The notes: generated by a model not told the origin, from the letters alone. 64,000 nt of DNA from Euglena gracilis (GCA_039621445.1 CP154954.1:77076073-77140072); one strand, 5' to 3'. Counted from the first letter of the stretch, positions 52,063-63,858 are shown. Translations and numbers: made by a program.

Positions 52063-52944
52063 GTCGGAACCCACACACCACACACACCACCACCAAGGGG
52101 AGTGGAGGGGGGGTGGTGCCTCTTCGAACCAAAAATAGAGGACCCCCCCTCCGGAGGTGCCCATTGGGCCGAACCGTGCGCGGACATGTGCTTGCAGGCA
52201 ACGACCAATCGAGGCCGGCCCTGCACGTTTTGCCCGCCACACAGCATGGCAGCAGTCGTTGGGGTGGGTAAATTTGTCATTGAGCAAAAAGTACAAAAGT
52301 TAAACAGCCTGTGCTTTTGCATTACATTTGCAACTGGCGGGACTCTCGCCGCTTGATTGTCCGCATGTTGGTCCTCAAAAAGAAGGCTGCACCCACCCCA
52401 AATCCAGAAAAACTGCCCGAGAACGGGAGATTCCCGGGCGGGGTCGCACCGAAAAGTCCAAAACAGCCAGGTCACCCTCTCCCCCGGGCATACAGTGGCT
52501 GCCATGTGTGTGTGGATAGGTGGGCGGGTGTTTTCCGATACCTCCCTCATCATACCAGCACGCCAAAGCAGCATGCCAGCTGTCGTTGCGGGAGCAGTAA
52601 CATGGCTGATCATCGTGCCCCAGGAAGAAAATGCGACCACCGTCGCAACGTCCAGCGAGCATGGCTCCGGGCGCCTTCCACCGGTGGCGACAGGACACGC
52701 CGCGGTGGTGTCTGGGGGGATGCCGGGCCAAGAGCCACCGTCTGTTGGATGGATTGATCGCCAGTGTTTTTTTTGTGTGTGGTTTATATTTTTCTGTGCA
52801 TTGGTTGATAAAGGTTGTCATATTCCGGCCAGGCAACTGATAGCTGAGCACCGCCATTGCAGCTCCTTGTTGTGTTGATGGCGTTAAAGTTCTTTGCGTG
52901 TGTATGTTTGGGTTGTGCAAGACAGTGGTGTGGCAACCCGTCAC

Positions 52945-52954
52945 CCACACACAC

Positions 52955-52988
<34 letters not shown>

Positions 52989-53060
52989 CGCATACACACA
53001 CACACACATACACATACACACACGCGCGCACATCCACTCACACACCACGCACATCATTCC
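52945..53060. repeat. (CA)n microsatellite before Kelch exon 5
   Basis: A CACACA tract with CGCGCG and ACATAC interruptions, ending about 45 bp before the acceptor. Confidence 0.95.
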
Positions 53061-53105
53061 TTCCTGTGTGCTGTGTTCCGACGCATTCCTCCATCCCTGC
53101 ATGAG

Positions 53106-53215
53106 GACTCCCTGTACGTGTTTGGGGGCAATTTCGTCCGGGGGCGTCCCGCAGCGGCGCGGCTCCCAGCCCCCAGCCCCTACTGGCACTGCTACGACCT
53201 CTTGCACAGGCAGTG
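53106..53215 (+). CDS. Kelch exon 5
   Basis: After atccctgcatgag the frame reads DSLYVFGGNFVRGRPAAARL, PAPSPYWHCYDLLHRQW. SLYVFGG and WxCYDLxxxQW are typical Kelch strands. It ends TG|GTTGTT inside a tryptophan codon (phase 2). The frame is also open upstream through the CA repeat, but the Kelch match starts here. Confidence 0.82.
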
Positions 53216-53608
53216 GTTGTTGTTGTTTTCCCCGCCAGCCCTGGATGATACTGGCATGACATGGGATTTCCTCTGGCCCCAGACGGTAGCACAAACTTTG
53301 GCTCTGAAGGCAGTGCAAACCCAGAAATGTCTCACTCTGAACAATTTTCGGTCCACGTGCAATCTCAAGCTCCTGGGTGCCGGGCAGAGGAGAATATTCC
53401 CTGCAGTTTTGGAGATCTTTCCCAGTGAGTGTCGGTTTTTTTGCATTTTTTTGCAGTTTTCAGAACGGCCTGATCTTGACGGGGAGGTGGGACCTGGCTC
53501 CTTCCACTGACTACAGCATGCCTCCCAGGGACCGTCCCAGAGTTTCCCCCTTTTTTTTGATACACACATCTGTCTCATTTACAATTTGCGCATCAGGCCA
53601 AACTACTG

Positions 53609-53690
53609 CACAGCACGGCACCACGGCACCGCACGGCACGGCACGGCACCGCACGGCACGGCACCGCACGGCACGGCACCGCCACAGAAT
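53609..53690. repeat. (CGGCA)/(CCGCACGGCA) tandem repeat
   Basis: Head-to-tail CACGGCACGGCACCGCACGG copies over about 80 bp in a Kelch intron. Confidence 0.93.
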
Positions 53691-53972
53691 GGTGGGACAC
53701 CGCACTGCACTGCACTCCCTGGTGAGCTTGGACAGCCACAGTTATATTCCATCCACAGAAAGGTCCGAGGTGTAATCCATACTTACAGCCCAGATCAAAA
53801 TGGCAGGGCACAAAAAGAAAACCGGAAGAAATGACGGAATGATCAATCTCTGCTAATTTTTGCCCGTGGTATCATGTCATGGTATGACACTCCTGACATT
53901 TCCTCACAAGTCCCTATTTGTCCTCGGAGTTCGATTTCCCGCATTTTTTTTTGCATCTGGCGCGCCACACAG

Positions 53973-54078
53973 GCATGCCCCTGGCCGCGTGCAACCGATA
54001 CGGCCACTCCCTCACCGTCGCCGGGCACTGCGCTTACCTCCACGGCGGGCGGGCAGACCGGCGGGTGCTCGCAGACAC
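53973..54078 (+). CDS. Kelch exon 6
   Basis: After gcgcgccacacag the frame reads MPLAACNRYGHSLTVAGHCA, YLHGGRADRRVLADT. RYGHSLTVxGxxxYLHGG with xxxLADT is a complete Kelch motif run. The donor GAC AC|GTGGCC ends in phase 2. The start is phase 1, so the join to exon 5 is not resolved. Confidence 0.85.
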
Positions 54079-54179
54079 GTGGCCAAGGCCGGCCCGAGGC
54101 ATTTCTTTCTCGGTCGCGGACGTCGAACGATTGGGCCGCGGCGCGCGCAAGAAATGGCGGCACACGGTGGAAGAATACC

Positions 54180-54545
54180 ATGCCCCCCCCCCCCCCCCGA
54201 GCTATCCCTGTCCCCGGGACCCTTTACGGCCCAATGGGAACAGTACAGGGGGGAGAACAGCTCGGGGGGGGGGGGGGGACCTTGGTGCCCCCCCCCCCGA
54301 ACTATTCCCATACCCGACCCTCAGACAATCCAAAAGGGGTCATTTTTGGCAACTTTTTGGGATGTTCGCAAAAAATGGTCAATTTTGAGCACATTTGCCA
54401 AAAAGTGATTTTTGAAAAAGTCCCAAAAACGTCGATTTTTGAGCACTTTTTTGGGAAGTTCTTTGTAAAAAGTGCTATGACAGCGAGCTATTCCCGTCCC
54501 CCCTATGGGAATAGCTCGGGAGGGGGGGGGGCAGTTGGGGTGGGG
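54180..54545. repeat. G/C-tract repeat with CCGAGCTAT/ATAGCTCGG copies
   Basis: CCCCCGAGCTATCCC, CCGAACTATTCCCATACC, GCGAGCTATTCCCGTCCCCC and GGGAATAGCTCGG alternate in both orientations around TTTTTGGCAACTTTTTGGGA-like sequence. It may be a decayed inverted-repeat element; no duplication was found. Confidence 0.55.
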
Positions 54546-55917
54546 GGCATGGTAGTGTCCCACAGGATCAGGCACCGGTCGCTGGCATGGCCTCAAATGG
54601 GCCAAGATGACCCACCCGACCCCCAATGGGAGGGATCCAAAATGGCCTGAAATGGTTCATGGCTTTCATCCACAATCCAAATGATCCTCCCTCCAGTGAT
54701 TTTTTTTATCTCAATGTTCAATGTCCCAACAAAAATCACGGTGAAAAAGCAGCATCTGGCTGTGAGTGTTAAGGAAGGAATGGTGGGGATTCCGTGAACG
54801 TTTTTAAAATAATTCTCTCGTCCAAACGTTCGCCGTCGTTACCCCATTGTCAAAATTCAAAGGTCAAACACCTTGCATCGGTTTTCCGGTTATCGTTTTC
54901 CGTCGGTTAACTCCTTCGTTTTTTTCAACAACAAGCGTTATCAAAGACTGAGCCAGGCATTTTTTTAAAGTTTGGGTCCCGGGAGTCCGCTGGACCCCCC
55001 CCCCCTCATTAGACCCCCCCGCCGTGTGTTTGGCCATTTTTGGCCTTCTTTTTTTTCGAAAAAAGTTGCCCCCAAAATTGACTTAAAAAATGGGTCCCCT
55101 GTACCCCACCCCTCACCCCAGGGGAGAATTTTGTGAAAACCTTCACGTTTTAACACGACCCCTTCCCAAGGGCTTGGGCGGCGCATCTCGCATTTAAGCT
55201 TTTTTTTTCTTTGTCGATGTGCGCAAATGCGCAAATCGGCATTTTTTTTACAATTTTCTTGTAGCGCCGAATGCACCTGGTGAAACAGCAGTATATGAGG
55301 TGCACACCTCACAATACAGGTTGGGAAACAACAAAGGTCTCAAATCATGATCCTAACATAGCTTTCTGACTCGTCTGGAGCGACAGATTGGTGTTTTTGT
55401 CTGTCAAACAGGTGGTTCGTACACCCTGGTTGTTACAACGATGGCTTTTGGTGTGTCCATGCTGACTGTAACTGCCATGTGGTACATACCTGTTTGATTG
55501 GGGCCGACTATCCACCATTTGGAAATGATGTGATGTGCAGGAAAATTCGGCGACGATTGTGGCATAAGGATCTTTTCCAGAACTCTGCTGCTATCGACGG
55601 ACCGAAATGTGTGTGTACTGATGGAACACACCCGACACAAGTTTATGAAAAGAGGGTCGATGTGCGCAAATGCTTGAATGGTTGATCTGCGCATTTGCGC
55701 ACACCAACCACTTGAAAATTTGAGAAATATACTCTATATTATTTATATTACCACATGAAACACAACACCTGCCGTTTCTCGGATCTAGAAGTAAAGGAAG
55801 GGGAAAGGATTTTGAATGGGTACCGTTTGCAATGTGTGACAAAGAACAGTGGCTTTTATATGTACCTTTATTTCACCTCCGTATTATGGAGTGCTCTTCA
55901 TCCTTAACGGTTGATGT

Positions 55918-56367
55918 GTGCATTTGCACACACCGACCATTTCGGACGCAACCCTTTTGAAATTATTGTGTGGTGACGAAATTCTGGTTTTTATATTATG
56001 CAGAATGTGCAGTAGAACAGATTTTACTATGACAGGAGAAAGTTTGTCTCTCCAAGGACAAGTTTTGCATGTCCGATCTCCAACCCGTACGACCGATGGT
56101 TTTCGCGCCATCAGTTTGGGAGTTGTGCGGGAGAAATTGATGACGCATAACCTCCCGTGCTTGCTGGACACTCCAGAATTTCAAATATGTAATCTTTCTG
56201 TTTCCTCGACCGGGAATCATTTTTCCGTTTTTGCCACAATGATTTTTTCCTCAGAAAACAGGCAACGTACCATTTTTTGTGCACAATATCAGGGTGCTGA
56301 GTCCCATTATTTTCATACAACCCAACCAGGTGCAAACATTAAACATTTGCGACCTCCAAAGCATTGA
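55918..56367 (+). CDS. Unassigned ORF inside element B
   Basis: A 149-codon frame starts within the motif copy at about 55915. Its composition is not low-complexity (for example TMTGESLSLQGQVLHVRSPT), but no transposase motif or conserved domain is visible and codon use differs from host exons. It may be chance or a relic of the element's own gene. Confidence 0.25.
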   Translation: MHLHTPTISDATLLKLLCGDEILVFILCRMCSRTDFTMTGESLSLQGQVLHVRSPTRTTDGFRAISLGVVREKLMTHNLPCLLDTPEFQICNLSVSSTGNHFSVFATMIFSSENRQRTIFCAQYQGAESHYFHTTQPGANIKHLRPPKH

Positions 56368-57149
56368 GTTTTGTGGCCACATTTAAGACACTCCAATTTT
56401 CCATTGTTTCCATGGACCAACAGCTTGCCTGCCCCCCAGTCTGCCGTCCCGGTTGTGGGGGATAACAATGCCACCTCGGTGGCTGCTGCTCAAACGGGGT
56501 GTTAATGACGGCCTTGCGGAGTGCAACCACCTATCATCACCTGATGTGACTGGTGCAGCAAAACGCAAGCCAGGGGACAAGTGGCGGGGGTTTTCGAGGG
56601 CACCCCTTGCCGAAGCAGCGCCGTTGCACGTGTGCCACGACGTGCCAGCGGCGGGCCACCTACCAGAGGGCTACAGTCTCCACATGGACTTGTCACTGGG
56701 CCAGAATCGCCCTGAAAAAAAGCCTCATGGCTGAGGAGAGCGTTTGGCAGTGGAGTAAGTTGCACACCGAAGGAGCCATTGCAGCTGGTGTTTGGGGTTG
56801 TGTTTGATGCGTTCTGTCTGAAATTTTGTTATTATGGTCGGTGTGCGAATGTGTGCAAATGCGCACATTGTCATGGTGTGCCCATTTTGCACTCCAATGA
56901 CGTCCATCTTTACGCACGTGGTCGGTGTTTGAAAGTGTGTAAACGCCCACCATGTGCATATTTGTGTAAACCGACCAAATTTTTTAACTCCGACCTGGCA
57001 TTTGATGCATGTGCTTTTCAGTGTATTTCTGTCAATTTTCGGAGCAAAGCTGCGTTTGTAAGCTCTTCCTGTTTCAAAAGGCTCTAGGCAGCGAGGTTTG
57101 TTTACGTTCCATGATACTTTATCGCATCCTTTTTCACAAATGGGCATGA

Positions 57150-57212
57150 GGTCGGTTTGCGCAAATGCGCACATGTTGTCGGTGCGCGCATTTGCGCAAA
57201 CCGACCTCATCT
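57150..57212. repeat. GGTCGGTTTGCGCAAATGCG palindrome
   Basis: GAGGTCGGTTTGCGCAAATG and CATTTGCGCAAACCGACCTC (inside the full arms) are reverse complements enclosing ACATGTTGTCGGTGCGC. This is the longest hairpin of element B. A simpler one, GTCGATGTGCGCATTTGCGC followed by ACATCGAC, is at about 57302-57330. Confidence 0.88.
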
Positions 57213-58438
57213 TCTGACCCAAACTCACGGCATTTGTCGCAACCATTTCAGACGTGTGAATTCTGGGGTATTTATGGCAGTTCTTCGGAGAGCCATTGAG
57301 TGGTCGATGTGCGCATTTGCGCACATCGACATTCTTTGTTTGTTCAAAACATGGCAGTAATAAATCACTTTAGTGAAATTTGTGTGATCCCCTCTCCCGT
57401 TTCATCGCGACACAAGTTGGCCGGACGTATCCCCACTACAAGTTCGGTGGGGACCGGCAAAAACAAAACAATGCGCCAAAACCCCTGGAGGGAGCCAGCC
57501 AGGGTCGCCAACTTCCGGCGAGGAGAGCCGCATCGCACAAAACGGGTGGAGGCGGTGCTGGGGTTTTGGTGTTTTTGTCGGAGTTTTTTTTTCATTTTGG
57601 GGGAGTAGGTCCGGGGGTTTTCGTGGCATGCCGACCACCAAAAAAGAAGCTAAAAAACACAGAATTCGCGGGACTGCCGGGGCCAAAAATGGAAATTCGG
57701 CCGGATTTGTCGTCCACCTGTTGCCTCTCGCTCTCACCCCTTGCAATGCCGGTGCCCAAATCAAAAAAGTGTCGGTATGCGCATTTGCGCAAATCGACCA
57801 AAAAAGCTTAAGTGCGAGATGCGCCGCCTACGAAGGGGACCACCAACCATCCAGCTACCCACTTTGAGATGTACATTTTTCTCAGATTTCCACATTTTTC
57901 ACAAAAAAATTTGGGGTCAAAGACTGGTGCTCCCGGAAATACAGTGGGGGGGGGTCGACCCAGCCCCCACCCTGGTTGTTGGCCGATTCCCGTTTTGCCC
58001 TGCCCGCCTCCCCCACAGGGCCGCACGGATGGCGCACCGTTGGTACGCGCGGGTGCCGTAATCAAGGTAAGTCCTGCCAGGCTCTGGCCACCTCCACGGA
58101 CCAAGAAAAAAGGCCAGAGGCGGAAAAACAGCGCCAGAAGAAGGCACCAGACAAACAACCACAGCACACACATGGGGTCCCCAGGCAACAAAAATCTGCC
58201 ACGAAGCTTCAAGGGTGGATGCATTGCAATGTCCACTGGACAATTTGGGGGATTGTATGCAACCCCCCCGGTCAATAATTCAAAATTTTCTGCCCACGCT
58301 GAAAATGTTCCCACAGACCAAAGTTTTTGTGGTCACCCGCTACTGGGATTCATTCACATGGTGGCTCCAGTTAATAAAGATGAAAGTTCCAGGGACCCCC
58401 TCCCCTCGATCTTTAAAAGAAATCTCTGCACGGAACAG

Positions 58439-58579
58439 CCCACTGCTGTGTTGCCGGCCTTGCCCGCGGTGCTTCGACTTCCGCCGGGGCCAGTGGGCGG
58501 AGTTGCAGACCCGCGGTGTGCCGGCGGCACCGCGGATGGCCCACGCCGCACTCGGCGCTGCGCTGCAGAGAAGAATTTT
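58439..58579 (+). CDS. Kelch exon 7
   Basis: After tgcacggaacag the phase-2 frame reads PLLCCRPCPRCFDFRRGQWA, ELQTRGVPAAPRMAHAALGA and ALQRRIL. FDFRRGQWxELxTxGxxPAxPRMAHAA is a Kelch W and PxPRxxHxA pair. It ends ATT TT|GTTTCC, and the split TT-C codon joins exon 8 in frame. Confidence 0.85.
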
Positions 58580-58922
58580 GTTTCCGTTTGATTCATTTGC
58601 TCGCTTTGTTTATGTTTTCATTTCTCTTTCTGCGGGACAGGATGAGGAGCGTACGTGTGTGCATGTGGGTGTGGTGTGTGCGGGTTTTCATGTGTATGAG
58701 TGTGCTGGAAATCTGTTTCAATGTGCCAATACACTGTGTGGGCGTCCGCACATGTGGGTGTAGGTGTGTGTGTTTGTGTGTGTGTGTGCTCGCATTGTCC
58801 TTTCTGCTAAACCCCCCAAAAAATAACCCCCACCCCCAAATTTTAAGACCAAGAGTACCAGGGACGGTGAAAAGAAAAGTGGTTGAGTTTTACCATCCTT
58901 TCAAGTACGTCTGCCTGGGCAG

Positions 58923-59076
58923 CGCTTCTCCGGCCCCATTCCTCCTCCCCGGGACGGCGGAGCGCAGTGCGTCCCTCGTCGTCGTGCTGGGCAGCGTGGG
59001 CACGAAGCTGCACCCGGCCCACGTCTACGCCCTCGCCCTGGACACCGCACGGTGGGTGCGGCTGGAGGTGGGCAGG
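58923..59076 (+). CDS. Kelch exon 8
   Basis: After tctgcctgggcag the frame reads [40 protein letters not shown] and [27 protein letters not shown] is the strand ending a Kelch repeat. The donor AGG|GTGGCA is phase 0, or GAG|GTGGGC slightly earlier. A GT microsatellite starts 30 bp later. Confidence 0.82.
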
Positions 59077-59106
59077 GTGGCATCCGTGGCCCATTCCATA
59101 AAGCAG

Positions 59107-59197
<91 letters not shown>

Positions 59198-59314
59198 CGC
59201 GCGCGCGCGTGTGTGGGGTGGCTGGGTGGCTGGGTGGGTGTGCGCGCGCGTGTGTGCGTGTGTGCGTGTGTGTGTGTGTGTGTGGGGTGGGTGGGTGGGT
59301 GGGCGCGAGCGCGC

Positions 59315-59345
<31 letters not shown>

Positions 59346-59360
59346 TGTGCGTGTGTGCAC
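59107..59360. repeat. (GT)n/(GC)n/(GGGT)n compound microsatellite
   Basis: About 250 bp of GT and GC repeats immediately after Kelch exon 8. Long Cys/Val and Thr/His frames here are artefacts. Confidence 0.97.
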
Positions 59361-59469
59361 CTCTCTCCAACGACCTCCCCCCCAGTCGTAGGACATAGAC
59401 GTTGAACCAACCGTTGTTCGAATCGGCTGGCCCTGCTCCTGCTCCTGTTCAGGGTGTTACAATTGAAAA

Positions 59470-60800
59470 GTCCCCCCCCCCCCGGGTCCAGCCAGCTGCC
59501 TTTTTCGAGTGCTGGATTTGTTGGTGATTTTAATTCCAGCAGCCCAAAGGAGGCAGGACGGTATGTCAATTTTTTTTCCATTTTTGAGGGGAACACCCAA
59601 AACTTGTAGTTCCTCAGATTTTTGGTCGAAATCTGAAGTTTGAACTGAGGGGACCAGTCCAGTCTAAAAACAATCCAGCCTCTTAGTCAATCTAGCCTCT
59701 CAGACACCTCGGGTAACCGGCAAAGCTTTTTTTTTCTGCATAAAATGTGCATGTCCAATTTTATGTGCAGCTGTTGCACCAACACATTTTTATGGATATG
59801 GGCGTGGTATGGGCATTTGTATGTTGTATGGATGATAATGTGTTGTCTATTTGTGTGTGCTTATCTGCCTGTGAAGAGAGAAAATCGTACTGCACTGTGT
59901 ACGATCGCACTGAACGGAATATGCCCCCCTGGTCCCCAAAGGGAACAGTCTATCTCCGGGAGCTGACTGACTGGCCAGACCCTTCTCGTTTTTTCCCCCT
60001 AAGAAAATTCAGCGTTCTTGCAAATTGGTTCCCAAAAACACTTAAAAAGGGCGATTAATTTCTGGCATAATTCATTGTCATTGTTGCAGATTCTGCATAT
60101 GTGACTCCTAGAATCAGGATTAAGGTAGGGCTTTGAAATGCTCATGCTGAACTCAAGAGCCGGAAAGTCTCGTTGGTTTTCCATTGACCTGTGTGGGCAA
60201 TTTTTACCCCTTTGCTGCCCTATTTGTCACCCAAAATTGTCACCCCCTACCCCTTGTGCTCGCCAGTTTGTCACACACAGGGTCCAGCCAGCCAGCAGCT
60301 TTTTTCAAGCCCCAGACCCCTCGCATCCCCATCCGCGAGTTCTATGCATTTTTCCGCGGATGGTGCGACAAGTTTTTTTGCTCTTGGGGTGCAAAAAAAT
60401 GATCCGTTTTTCGTATAATTGGCAGTTTTTGGAGGTTTTGAATTTTTGGTGCCCTGTTTGACCCCGGGTTGTGCATAGGTTGTTCCATCTGGGGTGGCAG
60501 CCGAGCCAGATGTTCCAGCCTCTCAGCTGGATTCCCCATGGAGGGGGCTGCTTAGCGACACGCAACAATTGCCGGGGGGGATAGGTTTGTTTCCACTGCA
60601 CCCGTGCAGCGTGCAGGGGAACCAGTTCGGCAGCTTTGGGCCACTGGAAGGCTGGGCACCCGAAAATGAACCCAGCAAATCTCAAGCTCACTCCGTGATA
60701 TTTTTCCCCCTTCCGCAGATAATTGTCGCCGTTATGGTCCCCGATGCTGGCAAGTCTTTCAGTCAGATTTAAATCATATATACAACAAATGAATATAAGT
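59470..60800. other. Kelch intron with CCAGCCAGC-type repeat remnants
   Basis: GGGTCCAGCCAGCTGCC (59490) and GGGTCCAGCCAGCCAGCAGC (60282) resemble interiors of MITE families 3 and 4. Terminal repeats were not identified. No exon was supported. Confidence 0.5.
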
Positions 60801-61410
60801 TTTGTGTTATAAGTTTTGTGACCCCGGGGGGTCCTGGCTGAACCCCCCCCCCCGGGGGGTGGAGCTGAGTGGACACCCCGCAGGGTTTTCCTCAATTTTC
60901 GGTGCAAGGGCCGAAAAATTCTTCTGGACCCCAAAATTGACCCCAAAAAGTGGGTCCCCCAGCCCCCCCCCCAGTGAGTGCAGGGGGGAAATGTGCAACT
61001 CGCATAATTTGCATAATTGAAAATCTTGAAAATTTGCACTTTTTGCATAATTTGCATTTTTTTGCATGATGCAAAATTTGTGGGAAGTCGCATTTTTTAG
61101 AATATTTGCCTTTTCACTTTTTGCAGTTTTTGCAAAAAAAATTGCATTTTTTTTTGCAGTTTGTTGCATTTTGTTGCATTGCATGTTTTTAGGATCTTTT
61201 GCAGGCTGTTTTTTAGTCGGGTGCCGACCCCACCCCGGGGGGGGGGGGTGCCTGCCTGGGCAGGCGCTCCAAGGCACTCCCGATCCGACCCCCCCCCGGG
61301 GTTGGTAAAAAAAAAAGCAGCCTGATCTTTTGTTGCATATTGGGTGGGTCCACACCCAGGTCCTGAAAGAGCCTCTGTTTTCAGTTTGAGGGGGGGGTGT
61401 CAGCCTGAAG

Positions 61411-61530
61411 CTTCCGGGGCTTGGCCGGCGGCAGCCTCGCCGGGGCACGCGGCGTGTACCACGGCTTCGGGGGCCGGGGGACGGCGCGCGGCGGCCTGCG
61501 CGACCTGATCCGCCTGGACCTGCCCAGGGC
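61411..61530 (+). CDS. Kelch exon 9
   Basis: After ggtgtcagcctgaag the frame reads FRGLAGGSLAGARGVYHGFG, GRGTARGGLRDLIRLDLPRA. GVYHGFGGRG and LRDLIRLDL are the GG-doublet and D-strand of a Kelch repeat. There is no GT for about 55 bp after the last Kelch residue, so the right border is uncertain. Confidence 0.8.
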
Positions 61531-61702
61531 CGGGGCGACCACCCCCCCCCCCACTGCGGGGAGGCGGGGCGGGAACCCAAAACGCTGCCGTGGTCCACGT
61601 GACTCCGCGTCTTGGGTCGACCCACCAGCACTTTGCTTTTCGTGGTTGGGGCGGGGCAGTCCATGGGGGACGGGATGTTTTTTTTGCTGCATGTATATGT
61701 GT

Positions 61703-61910
61703 ATATACATACATACATACACGAATGCATGCATACATACATACATACATACATACATACATCCGTACATACATACATACATACATACATACATACATAC
61801 ATACATACATACATACATACATAAATACATACATACATACATACATGTATGCATGCATGCATGCATGCATGCATGCATGCATGCATGCATGCATGCATGC
61901 ATACATATAT
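61703..61910. repeat. (CATA)n and (GCAT)n microsatellite
   Basis: An ACAT repeat with a GCATGCATGC section, continuing after the small element at 61913 as a further repeat at 62060-62220. Confidence 0.96.
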
Positions 61911-61912
61911 AC

Positions 61913-62049
61913 GGCAGCTATGCTCTAAATGGAGCCTCCCGAGGTCGCACACCTAACCCTATTCCATCATTAACACAAAAAAATTTACTACCCCCTGGAC
62001 ATTCTAAATGGACCCCCCCTCGAGGGGGTCCATTTAGAGTATGGCTGCC
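61913..62049. mobile_element. 137-bp TIR element inside a CATA microsatellite
   Basis: The ends GGCAGCTATGCTCTAAATGG and CCATTTAGAGTATGGCTGCC are complementary except for two positions. An internal copy of TCTAAATGGACCCCC pairs with GGGGGTCCATTTAGA at the right end. Flanks are CATA repeat on both sides (ATAC on each side). It is a MITE of unknown superfamily. Confidence 0.75.
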
Positions 62050-62059
62050 ATACAAACAT

Positions 62060-62220
62060 ACAGACAGACAGACGGACAGACAGACATGCATGCATGCATG
62101 CATGCATACATACATACATACATACATACATACATACATACATACATACATACATACATACATACATACATACATACATACATACATACATACATACGTT
62201 CATTCATTCATGCATACATA
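62060..62220. repeat. (CAGA)n, (TGCA)n and (CATA)n microsatellite
   Basis: CAGACAGACAGAC, then GCATGCATGC, then about 110 bp of CATA repeat. Confidence 0.96.
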
Positions 62221-62284
62221 TATTGCTGGTCCGAACTGTATGGCCCCCCGGGGTAGGAATTAAGATGCCTGGCGGCGTCCACCC

Positions 62285-62385
62285 ACCCCCGTCGTGCACC
62301 GGACTGAGCTGGACCACCTGACCCCTGCGGGCTTGGAGGCCACGCCCCGGATCGCGATGGAGTTCATGGGCATGGCGCTACCCCC
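62285..62385 (+). CDS. Kelch gene downstream exon candidate 10
   Basis: The frame VVHRTELDHLTPAGLEATPR then IAMEFMGMAL has strong G/C third positions and no stop. No Kelch motif is visible, so it would lie C-terminal to the propeller. Splice borders were not fixed. Confidence 0.5.
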
Positions 62386-62684
62386 GCCGCCTTCTTTGCC
62401 AGCTTTGGACATCAAGGCTGGCAGAAAAAAAAACTCATACTGTTCTCCAGTCTCATGTGTTGTCAATGGTGTGCCGCCGTTCATGTGATATTGCGGACCT
62501 GCATAAACCAGCCCACAGGAAGAGTTTGCAACAGGCCAGTGCGGCATTAACATGGACGGTTTGGGGGTTCGCAAACAAACAAGCAGGTAGATGGCTCTGG
62601 AGTGCCCATTGCAAACCATAATTTCTTGCTGTGTGTGAATTTTTGTGAAAGAGTACATCCACAAGCAGGATCCCCATGCCCGCC

Positions 62685-62815
62685 TTCCGGCGACCCCGAC
62701 GGGCGTGAGGTGACGATCGTGAGTTCGGACCGCCCGTTCAAGGTCCGGCGGGTCTCCACCGCCCTCAGCAGACCGCTCGGGGGCGAGCCCGACTCCGTGA
62801 CCTCTCCCCGCCCTG
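62685..62815 (+). CDS. Kelch gene downstream exon candidate 11
   Basis: The frame SGDPDGREVTIVSSDRPFKV, RRVSTALSRPLGGEPDSVTS has host-like codon use. An acceptor aagcag lies a short way upstream at about 62664. No known domain is recognised. Confidence 0.55.
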
Positions 62816-63552
62816 TTGCCGCATTGCTGCTCTGTGCGCCACAGCAGCGTGATGCCTCGCCCAGCGGAGTGCCACAAAAAGGGAGTACAACGTTACCGTG
62901 CAGGTTGATTGGAGGAGCAGAAGATATTCTGACGTTTCTCAGAAGGATGGTACTCCCTGCCAAGGGCAAATTGAATTGTCCCTGGACATTTGGCAGGTGG
63001 CAATTTCCTCGGGGGGGGGGGGTACAAAACTCGAAACAATGGATTTATCTTTATCATTTTTTTGGACGTTGTTCGATGCCAAGATGGCCCTTTGACCGCC
63101 CTTGGAAAATACAACATTAAGAAATCTTAAAAATCCTTCAAAAAACCTTGAAAACCTTGAACCTTTTTGAAAATTCTGGGAGGCAATGAAGAGCCCAGAT
63201 GAGGGGTACACCTATCAGCCCCCCCCCCCCAAATGGACAATGTTCAAGCGATTCGAGAAATCATTTTTCCCCTGGAATTGGTTTGACGAGATTTTGCATT
63301 TTTTTTTCCTGCTCGGTCAGAGAAATTTTTGAAAGTTATAAAAGTTTAAATTTAAATCTTAAATTTGCAAAATTATGTTAAAATTTGCAAAATTTAATGT
63401 CTTTTTAAAGTTTTTTTTTTATTTTGGGTTTTCAAGTTTTATTTAGGTGCCTTAAAAAATAGTGCCTGCTCAAGGGATATCTCTCCCTTCTTGTGTTACC
63501 TTTTTGGGACAGATTGTCCCTGCATTCGCTCTACACCCCAGTCTGTTGGGGC

Positions 63553-63623
63553 TCCACTGAAGCCGCAGCCCTCGGCCCCAGGAGCCCGGGACACCGCCCC
63601 CTTGGACTCAGGCGACCGCGGCG
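63553..63623 (+). CDS. Kelch gene downstream exon candidate 12
   Basis: The frame PQPSAPGARDTAPLDSGDRG then VGSGQ lies between a cactgaag/ccgcag acceptor and CAG|GTCCCC. Codon use is host-like. It is short and Pro/Gly-rich, so the support is only compositional. Confidence 0.4.
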
Positions 63624-63858
63624 TTGGCAGCGGCCAGGTCCCCCTGCGGCGCAGCGGGGGCATGTGCTTCCCAAGGGAGCGGACTGTTACATGCATTTTT
63701 GTGCTGCCAATCATCCAATCATTCAGATGTCCCCCCAAGTCAACACCAGAAAAGATATTCCACACCATATATTCCATCGGGAAGTCAGTTTGGTAAGATA
63801 GCAGCAGCGTAGCAATCGGAGCCTTTGGGCTTCCCAAATTTACTTAGTTGCACTTTCC

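Larger units (their letters stand above)
55173..57832. mobile_element. Hairpin-array DNA element B (2660 bp)
   Basis: The ends are CTTGGGCGGCGCATCTCGCA (continuing TTTAAGCTTTTTT) and the complementary right end GAGATGCGCCGCCTACG. AAGGG flanks both sides (55168-55172, 57833-57837), a candidate 5-bp duplication. The inner part of the terminal repeat (GCAYTTAAGCTTTTTT) is shared with element A at 4192. The interior has hairpins around GCGCAAATGCGC with arms GGTCGGT/ACCGACC or TGGTCGATGT/ACATCGAC. It lies in a Kelch intron. One open frame (55918-56367, 149 codons) has no recognised domain. Confidence 0.8.

Noticed and set aside
55918-56367. Transposase gene of element B
   Set aside because: The 149-codon frame shows no DDE/DDD, zinc-finger or other transposase motif. 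It is kept only as an unassigned ORF.
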